A stretch of DNA of 64,000 nt from Nocardioides aurantiacus (GCF_003752505.1 NZ_RKHO01000001.1:3348001-3412000); one strand, 5' to 3'; positions 18,704 through 27,278 are shown, counted from the stretch's first letter. A program made the numbers and translations. The notes: generated from the letters alone by a model not told the origin.

Positions 18704-19377
18704 CAGCGGGCCCCGCCGCTGGCGAGCTGCGGCCGCGGACCGGAGAGGCGGCTGCGGCCGGGGCCGGGGGCGCGGTGGGCCAGCGCCGTGCGCAGCTGGG
18801 CCCGGCCGCGGTGGATCCGCGAGCGCACGGTGCCGAGCTTGAGGCCGAGGACGTCGGCGATCTCGTCGTACGTCAGGCCCTCGACGTCGCAGAGCACGAC
18901 CGCGGCGCGGAACTCCGGGCTGAGCGAGGCCAGTGCCTGCTCGACGTCGGCGTCGAAGAGCCGCTCGGCCTGCGCGACGTCCGGCGTCGGCAGCGCGCTG
19001 GGGAGCCGGTGGGCGGCCTCGTCGGTGAGGGCGTCGAAGCGGATCCGTTGCTTGCGGCGGGCCTGGTCGAGGAACAGGTTGGTGGTGATGCGGTGCAACC
19101 AGCCGGCCATGGTGCCGGGGGTGTAGGTGTGCAGCGAGCGGAAGACGCGCACGAAGACCTCCTGGGTGAGGTCCTCGGCGTCGTGGGCGTTGCCGGTCAG
19201 CCGATAGGCCAACCGGTAGACGCGGGCCGAGTGCTCGGTGACGATCTGCTCCCAGCTGGAGGAGTCGAGCGGACCGTCCTGGGCGCCCGCGTCACCCATG
19301 AGCGGGCCGGCGGGGGCGCTCGCGACGCCCGCGGCCGAGGCGGGCGTCGACGGGGAGGTGGGGCCGGGGAGGGTCAT
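18703..19377 (-). CDS. sigE: ECF RNA polymerase sigma factor SigE
   Basis: 224 aa. After a low-complexity N-terminus (1-35), region 2 (about 38-105) contains the [15 protein letters not shown] core-binding helix and the aromatic-rich promoter-melting segment. Region 4 (about 150-205) has the [25 protein letters not shown] helix-turn-helix elements. It directs transcription of envelope-stress genes. A second in-frame ATG (codon 27) could be the true start; neither has a strong Shine-Dalgarno sequence. Position next to rseA and htrA supports the SigE subtype rather than another ECF group. Confidence 0.9.
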   Translation of the reverse strand: MTLPGPTSPSTPASAAGVASAPAGPLMGDAGAQDGPLDSSSWEQIVTEHSARVYRLAYRLTGNAHDAEDLTQEVFVRVFRSLHTYTPGTMAGWLHRITTNLFLDQARRKQRIRFDALTDEAAHRLPSALPTPDVAQAERLFDADVEQALASLSPEFRAAVVLCDVEGLTYDEIADVLGLKLGTVRSRIHRGRAQLRTALAHRAPGPGRSRLSGPRPQLASGGAR

Positions 19378-19393
19378 GCATCCACGCTAGGGA

Positions 19394-19423
19394 GGGTTGC
19401 TGAGACCCACCTGAGCGCAACCC
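19394..19423. repeat. Inverted repeat between divergent sigE and O-methyltransferase
   Basis: GGGTTGC at 19394-19400 is repeated in inverted form as GCAACCC at 19417-19423 with a 16-bp spacer. It lies in the shared upstream region, 17 bp before the sigE ATG, so it would fall in the sigE leader. It could be an operator or a weak RNA stem; nothing else identifies a bound protein. Confidence 0.35.
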
Positions 19424-19494
19424 GGGAAGACGCCCTCAGGTCTCGCGAGCGGTAGGGTCGCCCCGGAAGTCAGCCCCACCGTCAGGAGTCCGTC

Positions 19495-20145
19495 ATCGTC
19501 ACCGCACCCAAGTCCGCGAGCTGGACCTACGCCGAGGAGTTCGTGCCCGAGGACGAGGTCGTCGCCGGGGCCCGCGCCCGCGCCGAGGAGGTCGGCGTCA
19601 CCGCGATCGGCCAGGGCGTCGGCGCCGCGCTCGGCCTGCTGGCCTCGCTGCTCGAGGCCCGCTCGGTCGTCGAGATCGGCACCGGCACCGGCGTCTCCGG
19701 CCTGTGGCTGCTGCGCGGCATGCGCCCCGACGGCGTGCTGACCACCGTCGACACCGAGGCCGAGCACCAGCGGCTGGCCAAGCAGGGCTTCACCGAGGCC
19801 GGCATCGCCTCGCAGCGCGTCCGCCTCATCCCCGGCGCCGCCCTCGACGTCCTCCCCCGCCTCACCGACGGCCACTACGACCTCGTCTTCTGCGACGGGG
19901 ACAAGCAGGAGTACGCCGACTACCTCACCGAGGCGGTCCGCCTGCTGCGTCCCGGCGGCGTGGTGGCCTTCGACAACGCGCTGTGGCACGACCGCGTCGC
20001 CGACCCCTCCCAGCGCGACCCCGAGACGGTCGCGGTCCGCGAGCTCGGCCGCACCGTGCTGGACCACGACGCCCTGGTGCCGGCCCTGCTCCCCGTCGGC
20101 GACGGGCTGCTGGTGGCCAAGAAGGTCTGGACGCCCGAGGTCTGA
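19495..20145 (+). CDS. Class I SAM-dependent O-methyltransferase
   Basis: About 216 aa if started at ATC 19495. The EIGTGTGVSGLWLL motif I, the DTEAEH acidic motif, the FCDGDK metal-binding segment and GGVVAFDNALW are those of the CCoAMT/catechol-type O-methyltransferases, as in Rv1220c that adjoins sigE in M. tuberculosis. Homology to that family covers SASWTYAEEFVPEDEVVAGAR, which lies before the first usual start (GTG 19543). No ATG, GTG or TTG occurs in frame between the stop at 19453 and 19543. AGGAG at 19484-19488 sits 6 nt before ATC 19495, which suggests a rare ATC start. The substrate is unknown. Confidence 0.8.
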   Translation: MVTAPKSASWTYAEEFVPEDEVVAGARARAEEVGVTAIGQGVGAALGLLASLLEARSVVEIGTGTGVSGLWLLRGMRPDGVLTTVDTEAEHQRLAKQGFTEAGIASQRVRLIPGAALDVLPRLTDGHYDLVFCDGDKQEYADYLTEAVRLLRPGGVVAFDNALWHDRVADPSQRDPETVAVRELGRTVLDHDALVPALLPVGDGLLVAKKVWTPEV

Positions 20146-20290
20146 CCGCGGGCGACCTGCCGTCCCACCCGCGGGTCGGCGGTGCCCCTGCGTGCCCGCG
20201 CTGCGCTGCGCTGCGGCGTACGGGATCGGACAAACAGGGCCTCTGGGTGGGCGAAACTGCCCGCTGGCGCCCGTTTCCTCCCGGTTGCTC

Positions 20291-20324
20291 GGGCAGTTTC
20301 ACCGGCTAGCCGGTGAAACTGCCC
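20291..20324. terminator. Perfect 34-bp palindromic bidirectional terminator
   Basis: Arms 20291-20305 and 20310-20324 are exactly complementary over 15 bp around a self-complementary CTAG centre. It lies between convergent genes, only 3 bp beyond the pepA stop and about 145 bp beyond the methyltransferase stop, so it can end both transcripts. The ACTGCCC half-motif also occurs singly just upstream (around 20248). Confidence 0.75.
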
Positions 20325-20327
20325 CCC

Positions 20328-21875
20328 TCAGCCCCCGACCCCCTCCAGGGGCGCGTCCGAGCCGAGCCAGTCCAGGAGCAGGCGGGCGCCGAACCCGGTG
20401 GGGCCGGCGGTCCACTCGAAGGCGTCCTCGGGGGCGTCGCCGACCGAGGCGATGTCGAGGTGGGCCCACGGGAGGCCGCCGGTGAAGGGCTCGAGGAACA
20501 GCGCCGCGGTGATGGCGGGCGGGCCGCCCGGCGCGTTGTCGGCGTCGGCGATCTTGGAGACCAGCTTGCCGGCGTACTCCCGCTCGAGGGGCATCCGCCA
20601 CAGCGGCTCCCCCGCGCGTGCGCCCGCGGCGACCAGGGCCTCCGCGAGGGCGTCGTCGGTGGCGAACAGGCCGCCGAGGTGCTGGCCGAGCGCGACCTTG
20701 ATGCCGCCGGTGAGGGTGGCGACGTCGACGAGGGCATCGGGCGACAGCTCGGCGACGGCGTGGGCCAGCGCGTCGGCGAGGACCAGGCGGCCCTCGGCGT
20801 CGGTGTTGGTGACCTCGGTGGTGCGCCCGCCCACGTGGGTGAGCACGTCGCCCGGGCGCATCGAGCCGCCGCCGACGGCGTTCTCGGCCAGCGGCAGCAG
20901 CGCGGTGACGCGCACCGGGCAGCCGACGGCGGGCAGCGCGCCCATCACGGCGGCGACCACGGCCGCGCCGGTCATGTCGCGCTTCATCGTGGCCATCGCC
21001 TGTCCGGGCTTGATGGAGAGGCCGCCGCTGTCGAAGGTGATGCCCTTGCCGACCAGCACCACGTGGGGCGTACGACGGCCACGACGCGTCGACGGGGAGT
21101 ACTCCACCCGCACCACCCGCGGCGGGGTCGCCGACCCCTGACCGACGCCGAGCACGCCGCCGAACCCGCCGGCACGCAGGGCGTCCTCGTCGAGGACCTC
21201 GGTCGTCAGGCCGGCAGCGGTGGCGATCTCGACGACCTGGTCGGCCAGCCACTGCGGCGACTTGGTGTTGGACGGGACGGTGGCCAGCAGCCGGCTGCGC
21301 CACCCGGCGCGAGCGCGGGCCACGGCCCGCTCGAGCACCTCGGTGGTGCCGACCTCGGGGGCGGTCAGCGCCAGCACGACGTGGCGCACGGGGCGGTGCT
21401 CGGCACCCTCGCGGCGCAGGGAGAAGGTGAACGCGCCCAGGGTGGCGCCCTCGACGAACGCGGTCAGCTCCTCGGGGCCGGCGACGGCCTGGACGGCGGA
21501 GGCGACCTCGTCGACGTCGCGGCAGTGCCGGGCGAGCGCGGCGCCGGCGCGGCGCAGGTCGGTGCGGGTGGTGGCGCCGACCCCCACGAGCAGCACCCGG
21601 ACCAGGGCGTCCGATGCGTCCGAGTCGTCGCGGCGTACGCCGGGCAGGTCGGTGACCTCGCCTGCCGCACCGGTGGCGCCGGCGGAGCGCAGCACGTCGA
21701 GCAGGTCGGGCACGCCCGCGAGGCCGGCGAGCTCGGCGGCGCCGGGGCCGACCTCGAGGTCGTCGTCCTCACCGGGCAGCACCGCCAGCGCGAGGACCTG
21801 CGCGCCGGTCAGGGCCGCGGGCGAGAGCTCGGAGAGCGTGAAGTCGGGCGGCGGGACCTGGGGGGCGAGCGGCAC
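20328..21875 (-). CDS. pepA: Leucyl aminopeptidase, M17 family
   Basis: 515 aa, full length. The N-terminal macro-like domain (about 1-180) is followed by the catalytic domain with VGKGITFDSGG (metal and catalytic Lys/Asp), KRDMTGAA, and the family signature NTDAEGRL carrying metal-binding Asp and Glu and the bicarbonate-binding Arg. It is a cytoplasmic hexameric zinc/manganese peptidase that removes N-terminal amino acids. It is probably transcribed alone; a strong hairpin follows directly at 20291-20324. Confidence 0.93.
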   Translation of the reverse strand: MPLAPQVPPPDFTLSELSPAALTGAQVLALAVLPGEDDDLEVGPGAAELAGLAGVPDLLDVLRSAGATGAAGEVTDLPGVRRDDSDASDALVRVLLVGVGATTRTDLRRAGAALARHCRDVDEVASAVQAVAGPEELTAFVEGATLGAFTFSLRREGAEHRPVRHVVLALTAPEVGTTEVLERAVARARAGWRSRLLATVPSNTKSPQWLADQVVEIATAAGLTTEVLDEDALRAGGFGGVLGVGQGSATPPRVVRVEYSPSTRRGRRTPHVVLVGKGITFDSGGLSIKPGQAMATMKRDMTGAAVVAAVMGALPAVGCPVRVTALLPLAENAVGGGSMRPGDVLTHVGGRTTEVTNTDAEGRLVLADALAHAVAELSPDALVDVATLTGGIKVALGQHLGGLFATDDALAEALVAAGARAGEPLWRMPLEREYAGKLVSKIADADNAPGGPPAITAALFLEPFTGGLPWAHLDIASVGDAPEDAFEWTAGPTGFGARLLLDWLGSDAPLEGVGG

Positions 21876-21901
21876 CCGTCGACCCTAGCCGAAGCGCGAC
21901 C

Positions 21902-21939
21902 GAAGGCCCCCGTCCTCCCGAGGGAGGACGAGGGCCTTC
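21902..21939 (-). terminator. Terminator hairpin after the DUF3117 gene
   Basis: Arms 21902-21919 and 21922-21939 (18 bp each) pair with one mismatch around a 2-nt loop. It lies 55 bp downstream of the DUF3117 stop and upstream of pepA, so it should separate the two minus-strand units. Confidence 0.75.
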
Positions 21940-21994
21940 GCCGTGCTCACGTCGCTGCGGTGCCTCGGACGGGCACCGCCAACCGGGGTCTGGG

Positions 21995-22162
21995 TCAGCC
22001 GACGACGCCGGTGAGGGCGTCCCGGAGGCTCGTGGCCTCCTCGGCGTTGAGCTCCACCACGAGTCGTCCACCGCCTTCGAGGGGAACCCTCATCACGATG
22101 CCACGACCTTCCTTGGTGACCTCGAGCGGACCGTCGCCCGTCCGCGGCTTCATGGCCGCCAT
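21995..22162 (-). CDS. DUF3117 small protein
   Basis: 55 aa from ATG 22162, preceded by GGAAGAGGTG. The protein begins MAAMKPRTGDGPLEVTKEGR and ends in VELNAEEA...VVG, the near-invariant DUF3117 sequence of Actinobacteria. In-frame upstream ATGs would add residues not found in the family and are rejected. Its function is unknown; its extreme conservation and short length suggest a protein- or nucleic-acid-binding role. Confidence 0.9.
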   Translation of the reverse strand: MAAMKPRTGDGPLEVTKEGRGIVMRVPLEGGGRLVVELNAEEATSLRDALTGVVG

Positions 22163-22321
22163 GTGCACACCTCTTCCCATCCGATTCGTGCGCATGACGC
22201 GCTCTTGGGACCCCATTATTCCCCATCACCGCTGCGAGCGGGGCACTCCACCCGTGCGTGGTCCGCGGGATGCGGCAGACTCGGCCGTCCCGACACCGTC
22301 GTCGACGACCCCAGGAGCGCC

Positions 22322-23110
22322 ATGTCCGAGCCCGTCCGCTACGCCCTCGACCGCGGCGTCGCCACCATCACCCTCGACCGTCCCGAGGCGATGAACGGGC
22401 TCGACCTCCCCACCAAGGAGGCGCTGCTCGCGGCCGTGCGCCGCGCCGCCGACGACGTCGAGGTGCGCTGCGTCGTGCTCACCGGGTCGGGCAGGGCGTT
22501 CTGCGTCGGCCAGGACCTCAAGGAGCACCAGCGCACCCTCGCCGACCCGAGCACCCCGCCGCTGGACACCGTCGAGCAGCACTACAACCCGATCGTCAGC
22601 ACGCTGGTGTCCATGCCCAAGCCCGTGGTCGCCGCCGTCAACGGCGTCGCGGCCGGCGCCGGGGTCAGCCTGGCGCTGGCCTGCGACTTCCGGGTGATGG
22701 CCGAGCCGGCCGGCTTCAACCTGGCCTTCGCCGGCATCGCGTTGTCCTGCGACACCGGCTCCTCCTGGACGCTGCCGCGCCTGGTGGGCCGGGCCAAGGC
22801 GCTGGAGCTGCTCTACTTCCCCCGCACCATCGCCTCCGCCGAGGCGCTCTCGCTCGGCCTGGTCACCACCGTGGTGCCCGCGGACGACCTCGCCGGGGAG
22901 GTCGCGACGCTGGCCCGCCGGCTCGCCGACGGCCCGACCGTGGCCTACGGCGCGATCCGGCGCTCGGTCGAGCACGCCGCCGGCCACTCCTTCGACGAGG
23001 CGCTCGCGTTCGAGGCCGAGATGATGGCGCTGACCGGCCAGACCAGCGACCACCGCGCGGCCGTCTCGGCGTTCGTGGAGAAGCGGAAGCCGGAGTTCGG
23101 CGGCCGCTGA
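22322..23110 (+). CDS. Enoyl-CoA hydratase/isomerase family protein
   Basis: 262 aa from ATG 22322 with GGAG 6 nt before it. The crotonase fold is shown by GSGRAFCVGQDL (oxyanion hole 1) and VNGVAAGAGVSLALACDFRVM (oxyanion hole 2). The region SCDTGSSWTLPRLVG has Asp where PaaG-type epoxyphenylacetyl-CoA isomerases place theirs and lacks the second Glu of true hydratases. It may thus be an isomerase in phenylacetate or fatty-acid breakdown, but no other paa gene is near. It is monocistronic and convergent with the DivIVA-like gene. Confidence 0.85.
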   Translation: MSEPVRYALDRGVATITLDRPEAMNGLDLPTKEALLAAVRRAADDVEVRCVVLTGSGRAFCVGQDLKEHQRTLADPSTPPLDTVEQHYNPIVSTLVSMPKPVVAAVNGVAAGAGVSLALACDFRVMAEPAGFNLAFAGIALSCDTGSSWTLPRLVGRAKALELLYFPRTIASAEALSLGLVTTVVPADDLAGEVATLARRLADGPTVAYGAIRRSVEHAAGHSFDEALAFEAEMMALTGQTSDHRAAVSAFVEKRKPEFGGR

Positions 23111-23116
23111 CCCGCC

Positions 23117-23413
23117 TCAGGGCTCCGGGGTGTCCCGCGGCCCGGGAGCGGTGGGTCGGCCCGGCGCGTCCCGCCGGTCGAGCTCGTCGGCCAGGCGCGC
23201 CAGGAGGGCGTCGACCTCGTCGGCGCGGTAGCCGCGGACCGCGGTGTTCAGCCGCACCCCCCGCAGGTCGTCGCCGCGCAGCGGGCCGTCGGGCAGCGAG
23301 ACGTCCGGCCGGTCGTCGTACGCCGCGGGCATCGACCCGCCGCCGCGCTCGGCGACGAGCACCGCCACGGCGCCGACGAGCAGGACCAGCAGCACGGTCA
23401 CCACCCACGTCAC
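23117..23413 (-). CDS. Membrane-anchored DivIVA-domain protein
   Basis: 98 aa. An N-terminal membrane helix (about 3-22) precedes a short DivIVA-like motif (LRGVRLNTAVRGYRADEVDALLARLADEL, about 49-77), then a Pro-rich end. DivIVA motifs mark proteins recruited to curved membranes at division sites or poles. Its ATG overlaps the stop of the LOG-family gene by 4 nt (ATGA), placing it last in a dapE-LOG-DivIVA-like unit. A function in cell-wall growth is plausible from the dapE link but unproven. Confidence 0.75.
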   Translation of the reverse strand: MTWVVTVLLVLLVGAVAVLVAERGGGSMPAAYDDRPDVSLPDGPLRGDDLRGVRLNTAVRGYRADEVDALLARLADELDRRDAPGRPTAPGPRDTPEP

Positions 23414-24144
23414 GGTCGGGCCATCCCCGCCACCATCAGCGCGACGGTCTCCTCGACGTCGTCGGTGACGTGCAGCAGGTCGAGGTCGGCCTGCGAGACC
23501 TTGCCGTCGGCCAGGACGGTGCCGCGCAGCCAGTCGAGGAGCCCCGACCAGTAGTCGACGCCGACCAGGACCACCGGGAACGAGGTCACCTTCTGGGTCT
23601 GCACCAGCGTCAGCGCCTCGAAGAGCTCGTCGAAGGTGCCGAGCCCGCCCGGGAGGACGACGAAGCCGCTGGCGTACTTGACGAACATCGTCTTGCGGGC
23701 GAAGAAGTAGCGGAAGTTGACCCCGACGTCGACGTAGGGGTTCAGGCCGGTCTCGAAGGGCAGCTCGATGCCGAGCCCGACCGAGACGCCACCGGCCTCG
23801 GAGGCGCCCTTGTTGGCCGCCTCCATCGCGCCCGGGCCGCCGCCGGTGATGACCGCGAAGCCGGCCTCGACCAGCCGGCGCCCGACCTGCTCGCCGACCG
23901 CGTAGAACGGGTCGTCGGGCTGGGTGCGGGCCGAGCCGAAGACGCCGACGGCCGGCCCGAGCTCGGCCAGCGCACCGAAGCCCTCGACGAACTCGCTCTG
24001 GATGCGCAGCACCCGCCAGGGGTCGGTGTGCACCCAGTCGCTGGGGCCGCGGGAGTCGAGCAGCCGCTGGTCGGTGGTGGTGAGGTCGACCTGGTCGCCG
24101 CGCAGCAACGTGGGTCCTCGGCGCTTCTCGCGGCGGGCGCTCAC
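23410..24144 (-). CDS. LOG-family Rossmann-fold protein (TIGR00730)
   Basis: 244 aa from GTG 24144, which overlaps the dapE stop by 4 nt (GTGA). Motifs GGGPGAMEAANKGA and PGGLGTFDE are the signature of the lysine-decarboxylase-like/LOG family, whose tested members are cytokinin-nucleotide phosphoribohydrolases that release a base from a 5'-monophosphate. An extended N-terminus (about 1-60) is the actinobacterial long form. The natural substrate in bacteria of this type is not known. Confidence 0.88.
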   Translation of the reverse strand: MSARREKRRGPTLLRGDQVDLTTTDQRLLDSRGPSDWVHTDPWRVLRIQSEFVEGFGALAELGPAVGVFGSARTQPDDPFYAVGEQVGRRLVEAGFAVITGGGPGAMEAANKGASEAGGVSVGLGIELPFETGLNPYVDVGVNFRYFFARKTMFVKYASGFVVLPGGLGTFDELFEALTLVQTQKVTSFPVVLVGVDYWSGLLDWLRGTVLADGKVSQADLDLLHVTDDVEETVALMVAGMARP

Positions 24145-25229
24145 GCGCGCTCCCCGACGTCGGGCTGCAGCCAGGTGCGGAGCGTCTGCTCGCAGGAGCG
24201 CAACTGGGCCAGCGGGACGAACTCCTCCTGCTTGTGCGCCAGCATCGGGTCGCCGGGACCGTAGTTGACGGCCGGGACGCCGAGGGCGGTGAAGCGGGCG
24301 ACGTCGGTCCAGCCGAACTTGGGGTTCACGGTGCCGCCGACCGCCTCGACGAACGCCGTGGCGGCCGGCAGGCCCAGCCCGGGCAGCGCGCCGGGGGCGG
24401 AGTCGGTGACCGTGACGTCGTAGCCGTCGAAGAACTCCGTGACGAACTCCAGCGCCTCGGCCTCGGCCCGGTCGGGGGCGTAGCGGAAGTTGACCGTCAC
24501 CACGCACTCGTCGGGGATCACGTTGGTGGCGACGCCGCCGGAGACCAGGACGGCGTTGAGGCCCTCGTGGTACTCCAGGCCGTCGATGACCGGCAGCCGG
24601 GGCTCGTAGGCCCGGAGGCGGGTGAGCACGTCGGCGGCGGCGTGGATCGCGTTGGAGCCGCGCCAGGCACGCGCGGAGTGGGCCCGCTCGCCCGTCGTAC
24701 GGACCTCGACGCGGAGCGTGCCCTGGCAGCCGGCCTCGACGACGGCGTCGCTGGGCTCCATCAGGATCGCGAAGTCGGCCTCGACGAGGTCGGGCCGCTC
24801 GCGGGCGATGATGCCGAGGCCGTTGTAGACGTCGTCGATCTCCTCGGCCTCGTAGAAGACGTAGGTCACGTCGCGGACCGGCGCGGCCACGTCGTGGGCG
24901 AGCTTGAGCGCGACGGCGACGCCGCCCTTCATGTCGCAGCTGCCGAGGCCGTGCAGGCGCTCGCCGTCCAGGCGCGAGGGCAGGTTGTGGTTGAGCGGCA
25001 CCGTGTCGAGGTGGCCCGCGACGACGACGCGCTCGCCGAGCCCCTGCGTCGTGCGGGCGACCACGGAGTGGCCCAGGCGGGTCACCTCGAGGTGGTCGAG
25101 CCGGCGCAGCGCCGCCTCGACGGCGTCCGCCAGACGCTCCTCGTGCTGGCTCACCGACTCGATGTCGACGAGGGTCTGCGTCAGCTCCACGACGTCGGCA
25201 GACAGGTCCAGGGGGGAGTCCGGGGGCAT
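24141..25229 (-). CDS. dapE: Succinyl-diaminopimelate desuccinylase
   Basis: 362 aa M20-family metallopeptidase. The metal-binding motifs are AGHLDTVP, SCDMKGG and YEAEEIDD (general base Glu plus ligand Glu), with a dimerisation domain (about 175-290) between the halves and the terminal HKQEEFV ligand His. It removes succinate from N-succinyl-LL-diaminopimelate in the lysine and peptidoglycan pathway. It is the first gene of a three-gene overlapping unit. Confidence 0.88.
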   Translation of the reverse strand: MPPDSPLDLSADVVELTQTLVDIESVSQHEERLADAVEAALRRLDHLEVTRLGHSVVARTTQGLGERVVVAGHLDTVPLNHNLPSRLDGERLHGLGSCDMKGGVAVALKLAHDVAAPVRDVTYVFYEAEEIDDVYNGLGIIARERPDLVEADFAILMEPSDAVVEAGCQGTLRVEVRTTGERAHSARAWRGSNAIHAAADVLTRLRAYEPRLPVIDGLEYHEGLNAVLVSGGVATNVIPDECVVTVNFRYAPDRAEAEALEFVTEFFDGYDVTVTDSAPGALPGLGLPAATAFVEAVGGTVNPKFGWTDVARFTALGVPAVNYGPGDPMLAHKQEEFVPLAQLRSCEQTLRTWLQPDVGERA

Positions 25230-25262
25230 GCCCGCATCCTGTCACCCGGGCGGGTGTCGGCC

Positions 25263-25328
25263 GGGTCGAGTCCGGGTGGAGTCCGGGTGGAGTCCGGGTC
25301 GGGTCCGGGTGGAGTCCGGGTCGGGTCG
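25263..25328. repeat. Six tandem copies of an 11-bp repeat
   Basis: The unit is GGGTSGRGTCC, repeated six times with substitutions at two positions, filling most of the 104 bp between lysE-like and dapE genes. The period is not a multiple of 3 and no gene covers it. It may vary in copy number by slippage and lies where the dapE promoter or leader should be. Confidence 0.8.
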
Positions 25329-25333
25329 GGGCG

Positions 25334-25972
25334 CTACTCCGAGGCGAGCATGGTGGCGCCGAGGCCCACCATCATCAGCCCGCCGCCGGCACCCAGGGCG
25401 TCCAGCCGGCTCGGCGTACGGGCGAACCAGGCGCGGGCCCGGCCGGCCGCCAGCGCCCACAGGCTGTCCGAGCAGCACGCCATCACGCCGAAGGCCAGGC
25501 CCAGCAGCGCGACCTGCAGGCCGGTGCGGCCCGCCTGCTGGTCGACGAACTGCGGCAGGAAGGCGACGAAGAAGACGATCGTCTTGGGGTTGGTCAGCCC
25601 GACGACCACGCCGGTGCCCACCGCCCGGCGCGCACTGCCCGGGGCCGGTGCGTCCGGACCGGCCGCCAGCGCCTCACGGGCGTCGCGGCGGTGCCGGACC
25701 GCCTGCACCCCCAGCCACACGACGTACGCCGCCCCACCGACCTTGACCACCGTGTAGACGGTCGCGCTCGCCGCCACCAGGGCGCCCAGGCCGACGGCCA
25801 CGAGCAGCACCTGGCCGAGCACCCCGAGCGCGTTGCCGACCACCGACAGCAGCGCGTCGCGCCGCCCGACGGTCAGCGCCCGCCCGATCGTGAAGAGCAG
25901 GCTCGGGCCGGGCACCTGGATGAAGAGCAGCGACGCGACGAGGAACGCGATCCACTGGTGGGTCGAGGGCAC
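25334..25972 (-). CDS. LysE/RhtB-family amino acid exporter
   Basis: 212 aa with about six hydrophobic segments. The N-terminal PGPSLLFTIGRALTVGRRDALLSVVGNALG motif region and the central GLTNPKTIVFFVAFLPQFV are diagnostic of LysE/RhtB exporters. These are proton-driven efflux proteins for amino acids or their analogues. The substrate cannot be predicted. It is probably transcribed alone or ahead of the tandem repeat and dapE. Confidence 0.9.
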   Translation of the reverse strand: MPSTHQWIAFLVASLLFIQVPGPSLLFTIGRALTVGRRDALLSVVGNALGVLGQVLLVAVGLGALVAASATVYTVVKVGGAAYVVWLGVQAVRHRRDAREALAAGPDAPAPGSARRAVGTGVVVGLTNPKTIVFFVAFLPQFVDQQAGRTGLQVALLGLAFGVMACCSDSLWALAAGRARAWFARTPSRLDALGAGGGLMMVGLGATMLASE

Positions 25973-26036
25973 GCGCCCAGTGTGGGGCTGCCCCGCCCGG
26001 CCGGTCCACCGGGTCGGTGGGTGGAGCAGTCCGAGG

Positions 26037-27278
26037 TCAGCGGCGGGCGGCGGCCAGGCGGCCCTTGAGCAACGCCTTGGTGGGGTGGTGGTCGTCGCCC
26101 ATCAGGGCGAGGCACACCTCGACCACCTCGGTGTCGTACGGCGCGAGCTCGGTGTAGCGGGCGACGGCCTGGGGCTGGGGGTCGGCCAGCAGCGCCTCGC
26201 GGACCGCGACGGCGACGTAGTCGGCCAGCTCGACCAGGGCGGGCGACTCGGTGCCGGGCATCAGGTCTCCTCCGTACGCCGCGACGGCCGCGCGCACCTG
26301 GCCGCGGCGCAGCAGCCGGAGCACCTCGTCGACGTCGACCCGCACGGGGACCTCGAGCCGGTAGGGCCGGGAGGCGAGCCGGCCACCGAGGGCGCTGCGC
26401 AGGTGGGAGACCTCGGCCTTGAGGGTGGAGAAGGTGACGGCCTGGTCGCCGTACAGCAGGGCGTGGAGGTGCTCCAGCGACAGCCCGCCCGGGTTGAGCG
26501 CGAGCAGCGCGAGGATCTCGGTCTGGCGGCGGTTGAGCAGCAGCCGCTGGCCGTCCAGGCGTGCCTCGGCGGCGCCGAGCAGCGACAGGTCGAGGCCGGC
26601 CACCGGGGCCGGGCCGGGCTGGCCGGGCAGGCCGCGGGAGCTGGTGGCGGGCATCGCGGTCTCGATCAGCCGGGCCATCACCCGCGCGGTCGCCAGGCCG
26701 ATGGGGTGGCTGCGGTCCCAGGTGGTGGAGAGGTCGATGACGCCGAGCTGCTCGCCGCTGACCGGGTCGTGCACGGGCGCGGCCCAGCAGACCCAGTTGT
26801 GCACCACCTGGGCGTAGTGCTCGGCGCTGAAGACCATCGCCGGGGCGTCGTGGCGACAGGCGAGGTCGAGGGCGTTGGTGCCGACGCTGGTGTCGTCCCA
26901 GCGGCCGCCGGCGACGAAGTTGACCGACTCGGCCTTGCGGCGCATGACGCGGCCGCCGTAGGTCCACAGGATGCGGGTCTCGGCATCGGTGACGGCCACG
27001 ACGAGGTCGCCGTCCTCGCAGGTGCGACGCAGCTCGGACTCGACGCGCTCGACGGCGAGCTGCAGCGGGGAGTCGTGCCAGAACGAGCGGGTGTCGGTCT
27101 CGTCGTCCAGCGGCGCCTCGGTCACGTCGACCTGCACGCGCGGCGCCGACCGCTCCCAGGAGCGCAGGATCTCGGGTCGCACCAGCCCCTCGGCACGGTC
27201 ACCGTGCTCGATGAAGGTCGTCCACGCGTGCACGGCCTCGAGGCGGCGCGTCCGGAGCTCGTCGCTGGTGCTCGTCAT
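26037..27278 (-). CDS. GAF-domain transcriptional regulator
   Basis: 413 aa from ATG 27278 with GGAGG upstream. The N-terminal half (about 1-220) is an AcoR-type sensor: a LRPEILRSWERS-like start (LVRPEILRSWERSAP), then a GAF domain with GTNALDLA and the VHNWVCWAAPVHDP segment. The C-terminal half (about 250-340) is a winged helix of the OmpR/SARP style (NRRQTEILALLAL ... TFSTLKAEVSHLRSAL), not a sigma-54 AAA domain. It probably senses a small ligand and binds DNA directly. The adjacent hydrolase gene 103 bp downstream in the transcript's opposite direction of growth gives no clear target. Confidence 0.75.
   Translation of the reverse strand: MTSTSDELRTRRLEAVHAWTTFIEHGDRAEGLVRPEILRSWERSAPRVQVDVTEAPLDDETDTRSFWHDSPLQLAVERVESELRRTCEDGDLVVAVTDAETRILWTYGGRVMRRKAESVNFVAGGRWDDTSVGTNALDLACRHDAPAMVFSAEHYAQVVHNWVCWAAPVHDPVSGEQLGVIDLSTTWDRSHPIGLATARVMARLIETAMPATSSRGLPGQPGPAPVAGLDLSLLGAAEARLDGQRLLLNRRQTEILALLALNPGGLSLEHLHALLYGDQAVTFSTLKAEVSHLRSALGGRLASRPYRLEVPVRVDVDEVLRLLRRGQVRAAVAAYGGDLMPGTESPALVELADYVAVAVREALLADPQPQAVARYTELAPYDTEVVEVCLALMGDDHHPTKALLKGRLAAARR

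Noticed and set aside
25263-25328. CRISPR array
   Set aside because: The 11-bp units are directly tandem with no spacers, and there are no cas genes in the window.
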